Below, piece by piece: positions 30,792-40,798 of a stretch of DNA of 64,000 nt (position 1 is the first letter of the stretch; every line of letters begins with the position of its first letter). The stretch lies in assembly GCF_017916325.1 (NCBI RefSeq), contig NC_090165.1, positions 1,148,501-1,212,500 of the forward strand, given 5' to 3'. The notes beneath the pieces are model-generated. The model ran no database searches. It saw only the letters and a program-made list of their open reading frames with translations, and was not told the DNA's origin. This DNA comes from Leishmania martiniquensis. Its lineage: Eukaryota > Euglenozoa > Kinetoplastea > Trypanosomatida > Trypanosomatidae. A program made the translations under genes and the position numbers.

Positions 30792-33700
30792 ATGGCTGGT
30801 AAGCTGAATGAGCTGCACATCAGCGCACGCCGCGTGCCACAGAGGCTCGTGCCAGCAATGCCAAAGAGGGCAGCGATATCATTTGAGGACCTCAGCCTTG
30901 GGACACCGCTGCCCAGTGTGCTGGCGAAGTCCCGCGACGAGCGGCGAAAGGACCAGCGGATTCAGAAAAATGAGAAGAAGGAGCGCGCACGCGAGGCCAT
31001 GGCCAAGGTGGCGGCGGCGCGTGACATAGTGGCGCAGCATAAGCGCCTTGTCCAAGCGGAGACGGAACAAGAGCGGAAGCTCAAGGAGATTCATAAGCGC
31101 GAGCTGCGAGTGGAGCATTTGAAAGCACGCTACGAGCGCGAGGAAAGTGAGAGGCAACACGTTGTGCAGCTGCGCGCTACTCAGGAGAAGATCATCACAG
31201 AGTTGAAGACTGCGCGACGGGAGGAGGAAGCTGAAATGCAGCGGGTGCGGGCACTACTAGAGCGCGAGACGGCTGAGAGGGCAAAGGTGGCGCCGACCAA
31301 CGTCCACGTCGAGATCCACCGAACAGAGGAGGTGGAGCAGCAGCGGGCTGGTTTGCCTGTCTTACGTGAGGAGCAGCCGATCATGGAAGCCATTAACGAA
31401 GCGCGCCGCACGTGCGTCTTGGTGTGCGGCGAGACGGGCAGCGGCAAAACCACTCAAATTCCGCAGTTTCTGTGGGAGGCGGGGTATGGCCACCCAGAGG
31501 GCCACACTTTCGGGAGGGAGGGCTGCATCCTCGTCACGGAGCCCCGTCGTGTGGCAGCAGTGTCGATGGCGCGGCGTGTTGCCGAGGAGCTCAACGTCTC
31601 CTTTGGGGAAGAGGTGTGCTACCACGTTCGATACGATAACAACCTCTCTGACAAGTGCCGGCTGAAGTTTGCAACTGAGGGCATTGTGCTGAAGGAAATT
31701 CAATCTGACTTTCTTCTCCGTAAGTACAGCGTCATCGTAATCGATGAAGCACACGAGCGCAGTATCTCGTGCGACATTCTGATTGGGTTGCTTTCCCGCA
31801 TTGTGCCACTCCGCAATGACCTTTTCGACGAGGAGGTTCGCAAGCACCACGGCGACGTGGACAGGACAAGCATCAAACCGCTCAAGCTTGTCATCATGTC
31901 TGCCACCATGCGCGTTACCGACTTCAAAGAGAATCGAACACTCTTTCCCATTGCGCCGCCGCTCATCAATGTCGAGGCGCGCCGATACCCTGTCACGAAC
32001 CACTTTGCCCGGCGTACGGAGCTGAAGGAGTACGTGGACCAGGCCTTCGACAAGGTATGCCAGATGCACAAGAAACTGCCGCCAGGAGGCATTTTGGTGT
32101 TTCTGTGTACCCAACAAGAGATTGAGGATCTGTGTGGACGGCTGCGTCGCCACTATGCCACGACAAAAATCGAGTACTACGATAGCACCTACTCAAAGCA
32201 CGGGCTGCTGACCAGAGGGAAACAAAACGAGGCGGCTGCGTCGACAAGCGACAACGACGGCGACCCAGCAGCTACGGCAGAGGAGGCGGAGGAAAGGGAC
32301 GAGTACGGCCTTCGCACAGCAGATTACGCCCTGGACGACGAGGTGACAGACGGCAACTCGGGCGAGGTCGAAACTGTGCATGAGGGGCGACTGCGGCGAC
32401 CTTCTCAGCCAAGCGGCGGAAGGGACAAGCGCTCTTGCGTTGAGGCTGGAGCACAACCGACCTGCAGGGGCCTCTGGGGTACTAGCGAAGAGGCCAGCCC
32501 CGCTGCTGCGGATGAAGTAGCGCCTATGCCAGGCGAGGAGGAGCGGGAGGATGAGGTGAACGGAGAATATGACACCCTCCACGTCCTCCCGCTTTATGCG
32601 CTTCTCGACTTTCAGAAACAGCAAGAGGTTTTTAAGCCGCCGCCTAAAGGTACGCGCCTCTGCGTTGTCGCCACCAACGTGGCCGAGACCTCCATCACGA
32701 TCCCGAATATCAAGTATGTGGTGGATGCTGGGCGGGTGAAGTCGAAGGTGGTCGACGAAGAGACCAAAGCGAGCTGCTTCCGAATCGAGTGGATAAGTCA
32801 GGCTTCTGCAGAGCAGCGTAGCGGCCGCGCAGGTCGTGTGGGGCCGGGGCACTGCTACCGACTTTACAGCACTGCAGTATACGCAAACTTGATGGCGAAG
32901 CACGCCGACCCTGAAGTGCTCCGCACCCCGCTCGATTCCGTCGTGCTTCTTATGAAGCACATCGGGGTGAAGAACGTTGGTGGTTTTCCGTTTCCATCAC
33001 CACCGCGGGAGCCCGACTTGAAGGTTGCCCTGCAGCACCTCAGCGTCATTGGTGGCCTTGACGCAGCGCACAACTACAACATTACCGAGCTGGGCCGGCA
33101 GCTAGTTGGGTACCCGGTGCCGCCACGATTTGCACGGGCCCTTCTAGAGGTACTGCGGCAATGGCAGAAGGCGCGATCCACTGATGTGCTGAGCATGGTC
33201 GCTGCCATCGTCGCAGTGGCCGCGACGACGACAAACGTCTTTACCGGAGAGGGCAATCAACTCAAAGCGAGGAGGATCAACGAGCAAGTCGACGCCCCTA
33301 CGGACCCTCGACAGGCGCGGATTCGCTCCTTGCTGAACCCTGGCAGCGACCTGGTGACCTACCTTAACGCGTTCTATGCGTACCGCAGCGACCCGCGGTA
33401 CAGCTGTGACATGTTCTGCTTGGTTCGAAAGAGTATGCACGAGGCTAACTTACTCTTTACCCAACTCCGCAGCCACATGCTCCAACGGAGCAAAGATCAG
33501 GATGACTTAGTCGACACACTGGACGAAGGCGAGGCGGCAGTGTTCGAAAGGCATGAACAGAGCATTGATAGCCTTACCAATAATGGGTGCTCCTTGTCGA
33601 AGGAGACGGAGGTGCTGCTGCGACAGGTCTTCATTCCAGGACTCATGGACCAAGTCGCACGCCGCGCGACGGTGCATGAGTGCCGCTCGCTCGGGGTAGA

Positions 33701-33941
33701 GTACAACGACAAGCGCGCGACAAAGACACCATATCTTGTGCTGGGTGCCAACCGCACGATTGCCTACATCCATCCCACCAGCGCTGTGGCGCGCACGTTC
33801 CCGCCGCCGGAGTATATGACATTTGGATTTCTGCAGAAGGTGCGCCGCTCGGACAAAAAAGACGCACAAGCCATGATGATGGGCGTCACGGTGGTGATGC
33901 CAGAGTGGCTGCGCACCTACGGCTTCGAGGAGAGCGGATAG
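30792..33941 (+). CDS. ECM16: DEAH-box RNA helicase of the DHX37/Ecm16 (Dhr1) type
   Basis: The 1049-residue helicase starts at the ATG at 30792; the open frame before it begins only with GTG. Motifs in order: GETGSGKT 213-220, TEPRRVAA 249-256, DEAH 318-321, SAT 370-372, ATNVAETS 627-634 and QRSGRAGR 675-682, followed by HA2 and OB-fold regions. Segments KEIQSDFLLRKYSVIVIDEA and HVLPLYALLDFQKQQEVFKP match the DHX37/Dhr1 subfamily, which releases U3 snoRNA from the pre-40S processome in the nucleolus. Residues 55-165 form a charged coiled coil, and an acidic, low-complexity insertion of about 115 residues (475-590) separates the two RecA lobes, as in the yeast protein. The subfamily call is from pattern recall, not alignment. 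Confidence 0.88.
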   Translation: MAGKLNELHISARRVPQRLVPAMPKRAAISFEDLSLGTPLPSVLAKSRDERRKDQRIQKNEKKERAREAMAKVAAARDIVAQHKRLVQAETEQERKLKEIHKRELRVEHLKARYEREESERQHVVQLRATQEKIITELKTARREEEAEMQRVRALLERETAERAKVAPTNVHVEIHRTEEVEQQRAGLPVLREEQPIMEAINEARRTCVLVCGETGSGKTTQIPQFLWEAGYGHPEGHTFGREGCILVTEPRRVAAVSMARRVAEELNVSFGEEVCYHVRYDNNLSDKCRLKFATEGIVLKEIQSDFLLRKYSVIVIDEAHERSISCDILIGLLSRIVPLRNDLFDEEVRKHHGDVDRTSIKPLKLVIMSATMRVTDFKENRTLFPIAPPLINVEARRYPVTNHFARRTELKEYVDQAFDKVCQMHKKLPPGGILVFLCTQQEIEDLCGRLRRHYATTKIEYYDSTYSKHGLLTRGKQNEAAASTSDNDGDPAATAEEAEERDEYGLRTADYALDDEVTDGNSGEVETVHEGRLRRPSQPSGGRDKRSCVEAGAQPTCRGLWGTSEEASPAAADEVAPMPGEEEREDEVNGEYDTLHVLPLYALLDFQKQQEVFKPPPKGTRLCVVATNVAETSITIPNIKYVVDAGRVKSKVVDEETKASCFRIEWISQASAEQRSGRAGRVGPGHCYRLYSTAVYANLMAKHADPEVLRTPLDSVVLLMKHIGVKNVGGFPFPSPPREPDLKVALQHLSVIGGLDAAHNYNITELGRQLVGYPVPPRFARALLEVLRQWQKARSTDVLSMVAAIVAVAATTTNVFTGEGNQLKARRINEQVDAPTDPRQARIRSLLNPGSDLVTYLNAFYAYRSDPRYSCDMFCLVRKSMHEANLLFTQLRSHMLQRSKDQDDLVDTLDEGEAAVFERHEQSIDSLTNNGCSLSKETEVLLRQVFIPGLMDQVARRATVHECRSLGVEYNDKRATKTPYLVLGANRTIAYIHPTSAVARTFPPPEYMTFGFLQKVRRSDKKDAQAMMMGVTVVMPEWLRTYGFEESG

Positions 33942-34931
33942 TGGGAGCAGTAGGCCAGGAGCTTTCTCCGAGTTTTTCACACATGCGTGTCTTTCGCCTC
34001 GTCTTTTTCTGTGCGTGGAGACAGTGCTGCGTCTCGGACTTTTGCTTCCTCCGCTGCGCCCCATTGGTATGATGCATTCCTCCTTGGGCAGTAGCGGGCT
34101 CCAAGACGAAGACGAAAGGTTCTCGCCGCCAAAGTACGGGATGAAACTGTAGGGCTCCTGTGATGGGACTGTGATGATGCTGTGCGTCTATCTGTTTGTC
34201 GGCGCTGGCGATGTGACGCCCCCTCCCCCTTTTTCCTTCCTGGGGCTCTTCTCCTGCTTTTCTTGACCGTAAAGTGACGATCAAGACGCCTGGAGTCATT
34301 GCGTAAGCAACTCTCAATACCCCCCAGGAAACACCATTTTCTGTATTCGGCAGTGTCTGCTGCATCTCGAGCGTGGATGCTGTGCAGCACAGGCGGGAGG
34401 AGGAGGGAGGCAGCACCGCCTCGACGCACACAGGCGCAACTCTTCCGCGCTGGCGGCTTCCCCTAGTAAACGCGAGAGCTTTTGGTGCTTGCCGAGGCTC
34501 ACTGACTTTCCTTCTCATTTTCTGTCGCGTATTTTCGCGGCGTGTGCACCTCTCTCACCCGTTCTGTCCCTCTTCTCTGGTGCCGTCTCTTCGTCTTCTT
34601 GTCTGCATGGCGACGCCCGCATATGCGCACATATACATTTTCAAATATACCATGAAGGATTACCGGCGCCCCGGTTCGACCTCGCCGTGAGCGGAGCTTC
34701 CCCCCTCCTTCGGACTGCTCTTGCTGGCATCCTCAGTGGCCGCCTCTCTCTCCCTGCCGGTGATCTCGTGCCTCTTTCTACACACAACAATAGCAGAAAA
34801 AGTCCCCTCGCTGGTGTCCGTGCGCGCTTAGAAGAGCGAGCACCACGCCACCAAGAGCACTGCCGAATACTGCCGCTTCACATAAGCGGCACACCGAGCT
34901 CACCCCCTCCCCAAGCGCTGGGAGAGCTTAA
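33942..34931. other. Intergenic region between helicase and ankyrin genes
   Basis: Mixed pyrimidine-rich tracts (34500-34600 and 34690-34780) are splice context for the ankyrin gene. No gene is seen. Confidence 0.5.
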
Positions 34932-36170
34932 ATGCATTCGGGTATTGTGGGTGGGCAGCAGGGCCCCAAGGCGCTCCTTGATGCGGTGCGGCAGGCGGTC
35001 CGTGGCGGTAACATTGAAATACTACGTCGTCTCTCTAAAGAGTTTCTTGCTGTTAGCGACAACGTAGAGAAATGCCGGGATGAAAGCGGCAACACGATAG
35101 TCCACCTCGCTCTAGACAAGAACCCAGCCACACTCGAGTACGTAATCGAGGCACTCCACGCAAGCGTCAACGCCACGAATGCGCAGGGGCGTACCCCGCT
35201 GCACGAGGCAGTGGCACAAGACTACGTGTCATGTTGTGAGGTACTTCTGAACCACGGCGCCGATGACACCATTCAGTCTTCGACGCAGTCCACCCCTTTT
35301 CACACGGCCGCGGCGTGTGGAAGCGTCGAGTGCATGGAAGTAATTCTTCGACATAGTGAAAAACCGGAGGTGAAGGTGAATGAACTAGACCGGCAGCGCA
35401 GCTCTGCACTGCACAAATGTGCATTTGATGGAGACGTGCGAGTGAGTCGGTGGCTGGTCGAGCACGGCGCCAGCGTTGACGCCGCGGACTCCACGGATGC
35501 GACGCCCCTCCTCATCGCCGTGAAGATGGGCCAGACGGAAGTGGTGGAGTATCTCTTGAGAAGTGGGGCGGACTGCAACCGGCAAGACCGGCAGGGCAAC
35601 AGTGGCCTGCACTTCTGCGCCGTCCGCTGTGACGTCAAAGTAGCCCAGCTGCTCCTTGCTGCTGGGGCCAACCCGCACTTGCTCAACGAGGAGTGCGATA
35701 GTCCACTGCACATCGTTGCCCAGAATGTGCGCCTCGAATCCCGGACGTGGGAGGAGATGGTGGGGGTGCTGCTCATGGCCGGCTGCGACCCGCTACAGGT
35801 CAACGCCTGTAACAAGAAGCCGAGCGACTACGTCAGCCGCGGACTAAAGAAAATCTTTACCAAAGAGGAGGTTGAGCGGAGACTGCGCAGGGAGGCGCAG
35901 CTGCAGAAGGAGAGCGACGCCGAGCTCGCCAGGGCGTGGGAGCAGTGTGCGCAGTGGAAAACTAAAGTCCTCGAGAACCTTTCCGCTCGGCGCTTGTGGG
36001 AAGCGGCAGAGGACGAGAGGCTGGCGCGGGAAAAGGAGGAGCGCATTCGCGCTGCCAACGATGCGAGGATGATGTATGACGAGGTGCTCGCAAAGTGCCA
36101 CTTCCAGGAGGCGGAGATACAACGTAAGAAGGCAATGCTGGAGAAAGTCAACGCGAAATCAGGGTGGTAG
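34932..36170 (+). CDS. Ankyrin-repeat protein with C-terminal coiled coil
   Basis: The 412-residue protein has six to seven ankyrin repeats over residues 10-290, visible as recurring GRTPLHEAV / ATPLLIAV / NSGLHFCA and LLNHGAD / LVEHGAS / LLLAAGAN motifs about 33 residues apart. Residues about 305-412 are a highly charged coiled coil (EVERRLRREAQLQKESDAEL and EDERLAREKEERIRAAND). Ankyrin repeats bind other proteins and give no enzymatic clue; with a coiled coil, a cytoskeletal or flagellar scaffold is plausible. The start is an ATG at 34932 shortly after a stop in frame. The partner is unknown. Confidence 0.88.
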   Translation: MHSGIVGGQQGPKALLDAVRQAVRGGNIEILRRLSKEFLAVSDNVEKCRDESGNTIVHLALDKNPATLEYVIEALHASVNATNAQGRTPLHEAVAQDYVSCCEVLLNHGADDTIQSSTQSTPFHTAAACGSVECMEVILRHSEKPEVKVNELDRQRSSALHKCAFDGDVRVSRWLVEHGASVDAADSTDATPLLIAVKMGQTEVVEYLLRSGADCNRQDRQGNSGLHFCAVRCDVKVAQLLLAAGANPHLLNEECDSPLHIVAQNVRLESRTWEEMVGVLLMAGCDPLQVNACNKKPSDYVSRGLKKIFTKEEVERRLRREAQLQKESDAELARAWEQCAQWKTKVLENLSARRLWEAAEDERLAREKEERIRAANDARMMYDEVLAKCHFQEAEIQRKKAMLEKVNAKSGW

Positions 36171-36877
36171 TGCAGCGCCATCTCTCCTCCTACGCCCGCG
36201 CCTCTACCCACCTCGGTGAATGCTCCTCCGTCACGCGTTCTTCGGTGTGGGTGGAGTAGGCAGAGTTTGGGGAGAGGGGACTGGCGCATCTTCTGAGACG
36301 TTCCTCTGCCGTTTTCGTTTTTCCTCCTCCCTGCTCTTAAGTCGTTTGCTCTCTCTCTCTCTCGCATCCTTTCCCCTCCCCGCCGCTGCCGACCCGCCCA
36401 TGATGTATAATATATGCCTCCAAGATGATTGGCACAGCTTCTCACCCCCCCTACCCCAACGGAGCACGGTAATTCGAAATTCAACCGCAGCAGGAGCGAC
36501 CCATTGAAGCAGGTTGGGCGTGCTGCGTGCCTTGAAGGGCATGCGCTCAAATCACTTCATCTCTTTCCGTGCTGGCGCCGAGCTTCATCTTGCACCCCTC
36601 CTCGTCAGCCTCATTGCATTGTGTTGTGACAGCCAGCGCTGCTTGCGAGGAAGCTTCTTCCAGAAACAGGTGGATAAGCTGCACCCGTGGCGTTACATGC
36701 GTCATCTGTGGCTATCGGCTCACGCCGAGGAGAGTGGTGGCACAACCGCATTTATTCTCTCTGGTCACTCGAGCGCATCTCTGTCCTCCTCTTTCTTTCT
36801 TTACCCCCCCCCCCCTTTTTTTTTGGTGCGCTGTGCGTTCCTTCTCGGTCAGGTAGCACACAAGGGTGGCTGCCGAT
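36171..36877. other. Intergenic region upstream of the CNEP1R1-like gene
   Basis: It contains CT-rich runs near 36350-36380 and the strong pyrimidine tract annotated separately. No gene is seen. Confidence 0.5.
36786..36852 (+). promoter_or_regulatory. Polypyrimidine tract and candidate trans-splice acceptor
   Basis: A nearly pure C/T tract (36786-36823, including long C and T runs) is followed by the first AG at 36851-36852, 25 bases before the ATG at 36878. This is the expected arrangement for spliced-leader addition in trypanosomatids. Confidence 0.6.
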
Positions 36878-37408
36878 ATGAAGTCAGTGAAGGAGCGCGA
36901 TGCTGCCGGCATGGCGGCGTTTGAGCTGGCCCTGCAGTACAGCTTCATTCGGCAAGATCGCTCTTACCACTTTGTGCAGCTCTTGACGGCGCTGTGCTCC
37001 TTTGTGTTCTTCTCACAGTTGGCGATTCTCAATGTGCTTCTCGTGCTGCCACCGCTGGTGCCGTCAGTGGAGCAGCATGTGGAATTGCTGCGTACCTACA
37101 GTCACCCGCTCTTGGTGGTGCTTTCTCTGGTGGCGCTGCTGCTAATCCGTGCCAGCAAGAAGCGCTTCGTCATAGAGCCCGGTGAGCAAACGATGGAGCG
37201 CCTCAACCGCGATATTTTGGAACCGTGCCTCGGCATGAAGTTCGATACACAAACAGGGCTGCTGTTCTCCGACTGCCGCGCCGGTAGTCTGCGGGGGCGA
37301 GAGAACTACTATTCCCTTCGCTACCTCGATGACCCACCGCCACCCCTCCCTTCCGCGAGAGCGATGGAGGCTCGAGGGCGGAGACAAAGTGAGGAAGTTC
37401 TTGCTTGA
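36878..37408 (+). CDS. Candidate CNEP1R1/Spo7-like (TMEM188) membrane protein
   Basis: The 176-residue protein starts at the ATG at 36878; the frame is open four codons earlier but only from GTG. A soluble N-terminal helix containing FELALQYSFI is followed by two membrane helices (about residues 32-57 and 76-92), separated by a loop, and a C-terminal cytosolic part with RFVIEPGEQTMERLNRDI and MKFDTQTGLLFS. That order (short helix, hairpin of two helices, basic motif before an alpha/beta tail with D-x-x-G-L-L) matches TMEM188/CNEP1R1, the regulatory subunit of the nuclear-envelope lipin phosphatase. If correct, it would link to control of phospholipid synthesis and nuclear membrane shape. This is recalled similarity only; a generic two-helix ER protein cannot be excluded. 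Confidence 0.55.
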   Translation: MKSVKERDAAGMAAFELALQYSFIRQDRSYHFVQLLTALCSFVFFSQLAILNVLLVLPPLVPSVEQHVELLRTYSHPLLVVLSLVALLLIRASKKRFVIEPGEQTMERLNRDILEPCLGMKFDTQTGLLFSDCRAGSLRGRENYYSLRYLDDPPPPLPSARAMEARGRRQSEEVLA

Positions 37409-38323
37409 GGGCAGCTGACACGTGATGGAGAGAGAAAACATTTATCTATGCTCGCCTGCTGAATTGCACGAGCCGAGCAAGAAAAACACATACCAACATG
37501 CTGATGCGATGGCGTCACAAGCCCACGGGTAAACATCACGTAAAACAGCGCTGATACTCCCTCTTTTCCGGTTGGGGGTGGGGTAGTCAAGGACAAGAAC
37601 GGAGTGAGCCGCTGTGCAGGGAAAACATTGAAGGGCCATGCGCTTTACGGAAGTGCAGATCAGCCTCGTGCGCTTGCACTTGTAGAGGCTAATACATGTG
37701 ACTCGACGGCGTTCGGCCAAGCGGCGGGGAAGGGGAGGTGCGTGCAACGGGCAGCTTCGTGCCACAATATGCGTTGCTACCGGCCTCTCTTACCATTCGC
37801 AGTGTCGTTCGCTGCTCCTTTCTTCCCACTTCCTCCTCATGCACGCGGTTTCACCGCTGCTGTGAATCTTCGTCGAAGGCCGGCGGAGTGTGCTTTCCTA
37901 TCCGACACGTACTCCTGCTGCATGTACCCCCTTTCTCCGTAGCCTTTCAACCCATCCTCACTCTTTTGCCTTTGTCCATCTTGTGTTGTTGGACCGTGGC
38001 GCCCCATTCACAGCGCTACGAGGCATTCTCCTGGCGCAGCATCCTGCTGGAAAACAAAGGAGGCCGAGGCAGCTGAATTCTCTCTTCGCGCCCTCACGCC
38101 CGGTTCCGGCCACTGAGCTGTGCGCTTCGTCTTTGACTTTTTTCTCCGGGGCCTTCGCAACCGTGAGGGAGAGAGCAGACCACTACGTACTTTCCAGCAC
38201 GAGAAAACGTGCTCGATCACACTCGGCGCCGGCTATACCCCTTCTCGCCACCCTTGCATCCCGCACGACTACGTAGACTCGTGCTGTTCCGCCAAGGCAG
38301 TTAGAGACGAGAAAAAAAAGGGT
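37409..38323. other. Intergenic region upstream of the phosphatase gene
   Basis: Pyrimidine-rich plus-strand sequence at 37770-37990 precedes the phosphatase start. The phosphatase frame is also open upstream to 38120, but that part lacks a start that fits the family. No other gene is seen. Confidence 0.5.
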
Positions 38324-39439
38324 ATGATATGGATGTGGAAGAAACTGCCGCCCCTGCTTCTGTCCGCAGTGCTCATCATCGTTGTCTTCGCGGTCGCGCG
38401 GCGTGCCTCCGCACGCCGTCTTGTCGCCGTTGGGGACCTGCACGGCGACTATGAGCAGAGCATCTCCGTCTTGCGTCTTACGCGTCTCATCGACGACGTT
38501 AATCACTGGATCGGTGAGGATGCGCTCCTGATCCAGCTAGGGGACATTCTCGATGTTGGCCCCGACGATCTTCGCATTGTCCGCCTGTTGATGAAACTGC
38601 AGCAAGAGGCCTATGCGAGAGGGGGTGATGTGATTCAGCTGCTGGGCAACCACGAGCTGCGGAACTTCCGAGGCGACTACACGGCGGTGGACGAGGCGAG
38701 TCTTGCCACTAGTGGTGGCCAGAAAGGCCGTGACGCGCTCCTTTCGAATGCGACAGACCTGGGCAGATACCTGCGAACTCGCAAGGCGATTTTCCACTAC
38801 GGTCCGTTCCTCTTTATGCACGGAGGTTTCTCAACGGCGACAGCCGGCATGATCACAAGTCTGAGCAAGGTGGAGCAGTTCAACTCGGAGCTCACCAAGG
38901 CGCTGCTGAACGGCACCATCTCACCTCTGGCGGGCAACGGGCTGGACCTGACTGAGGACGATGTAGGCGACGTCGCTAACCCTATTCTGGTACGCAGCAT
39001 CTTGAATGTCAAGTGCGACGCTCTGAGGGAGGTACTCGAAAAGAAGTTTCCGGGCATCCAGTCTGTCGTAGTGGGCCACGTGCCACATAACCCACATAAC
39101 TTCGACGGCTGGCGGCTCTGTGGTGGCCGGCTTATAGATATCGACTTTGGCATGTCGCGTTGGAAGAAGGGGGACCCAGGGCACGTAGCGGCTCTAGAAA
39201 TCGAGGATGCTACGTGGCATGTGCAGCTTATCGAGACTGTGGCCGGATTTAGCTCGGCTTCGGGCACAAGGGCGCTCGTCCCACATACCCTGACGGTACC
39301 TTACTTACTCAGCTTCTCTGTGCTCATAATGGCCGTCTTGGCCGGGTTATTCCTTGCGGTGTACTGCATGCCGTTCCGCTTCACCTCAGCAGCTAAACCG
39401 CTACTAGAAGCGAATGTGGATCACTACGGCACAGTGTAG
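38324..39439 (+). CDS. Shewanella-like protein phosphatase (metallophosphoesterase), membrane-anchored
   Basis: The 371-residue protein starts MIWMWKKLPP at 38324 (a second ATG is at 38333) with a signal anchor at about residues 8-25. Metal-binding motifs follow: GDLHGD at 37-42, GDILDVGPDD at 73-82, and LLGNHELRNFRGD at 106-118. The segment LLMKLQQEAYARGGDVIQLL between them is typical of Shewanella-like phosphatases (SLP), relatives of PPP Ser/Thr phosphatases. A later MHGGF (165-169) and GHVPHNPH supply further metal ligands. Residues about 325-350 form a second membrane helix, and the tail ends ANVDHYGTV. In most PPP proteins the second motif reads GD-x-x-D-R-G; here Arg is replaced by Val, which may alter phosphate binding. 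The location (ER, acidocalcisome or surface) cannot be told. Confidence 0.82.
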   Translation: MIWMWKKLPPLLLSAVLIIVVFAVARRASARRLVAVGDLHGDYEQSISVLRLTRLIDDVNHWIGEDALLIQLGDILDVGPDDLRIVRLLMKLQQEAYARGGDVIQLLGNHELRNFRGDYTAVDEASLATSGGQKGRDALLSNATDLGRYLRTRKAIFHYGPFLFMHGGFSTATAGMITSLSKVEQFNSELTKALLNGTISPLAGNGLDLTEDDVGDVANPILVRSILNVKCDALREVLEKKFPGIQSVVVGHVPHNPHNFDGWRLCGGRLIDIDFGMSRWKKGDPGHVAALEIEDATWHVQLIETVAGFSSASGTRALVPHTLTVPYLLSFSVLIMAVLAGLFLAVYCMPFRFTSAAKPLLEANVDHYGTV

Positions 39440-40798
39440 CAAGGATGGTGAATCGCAATCATCGAAAGAGCACTGCGATGGTATAAGTACGACAAAGTCT
39501 CTCCCCCTCCCCCCTCCCCACTTCGTTGACCCCTGCCTACCGCCTTGTGGTGCACCTGACCTTTCTCTTCCTCTGCTTCTCTTTTTGATTGGAGAGTATG
39601 CGCCTTTACATCTATAGTCTCGTTGAGTAGCAGCGTGGTAGCGGCGTGAAGGAGAAGGGGCACCGCGTGTGAATGACGTCTGCGGCAGCACTTGTTGGCT
39701 CTGATGTCTTTCTCTATTTCACTCCGTGTAACTTCACTGTCGCAATCGATACCATTCTTTTTTTTTCAAAGTTAACTTTTGCTTCTCTTGCGTCTTTCTC
39801 TATGCTCAACCACTTACCCTCCTCTCTTCCCTGGTGAGGGGAGGTGCTGCCATCGCTGCGTTGTGGCGATGTGACTTTGCGTGGGCGTATCTCCCGTTAC
39901 GCTGCGTGCCTTTTTCGCATGTACTTTCCGACTGTGCGCTGCACGGTAACAACGACGGTGGCAGCGATCGAAGGAGCCGCTCCCTCTCGTTCCCTCTCTC
40001 GCGCTGCGATCGGCTGCTTCCTTACTAAGCTTATGCTCAACGACACGCCCCTGCCCTTTCCCCCTTCGCTCGAGCCCACAGATATGCTTTGGAGGACAGA
40101 GAGGCCGAGAGGGGGGTAGCAGTGGGAAAAAAAAAGCTGACCAAATATACGTTCAAGCCACACCATCTGCACTTGCAGCACCACCAAGTCACGAATGCGT
40201 CTGCAAGCCGTTCGTGGACAGTTCGTGAGGCGACTGAAGTCGCGAGGTGGGGTGGGAGTGAAGGGGGTGTGCAAGAGAGAGTCAATGAAAGAAGACGTCT
40301 TTGCGCCCCTCTTGCGAAGCCCCTCAGTTTCCTTTTCCAGCATCGTCTCTAGCCGCGGCCATCGCTGACCCCAACGTGCCTAGGGGCGCCTTCTGCGCAA
40401 GAGGTGCACACGGCGAAAGCCAAGCGTATGTAGCTGAATGCACTTCGTCCCTCTTCTGACATCCCCCTTTTCCGTCTCGCACCTCCTTTTTGCTGTTATC
40501 TGTCGCGATATTCTCCAACGCCTAACTGCCTGCACCGTGTTGCCCTCCCGCCACAGTTTTTGCTGGCGCTGCTGTGTTTTGTGTCCTGCCGCGCTTATCC
40601 TTTGCGCGCCCGCCAGAGTCGACTGCCGCTATCTCGTGCCGCTTACGCGCAACAGGTGTGCGGGGAGGCGCTCCCTGTCTTTTCGTCTCCCGTTCATTTG
40701 CTCTCCATCAATGGGGGTATCACGCCACCACCCGCTCATATACACGTACGCAGAAGCACACGCGCATTGCAGGCATTTCGCACAGGGCGCCCTTGTCA
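39440..40798. other. Intergenic region upstream of the 1020-residue gene
   Basis: Pyrimidine-rich tracts lie at 39500-39590, 39740-39830 and 40450-40500. No gene is supported. Confidence 0.5.
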
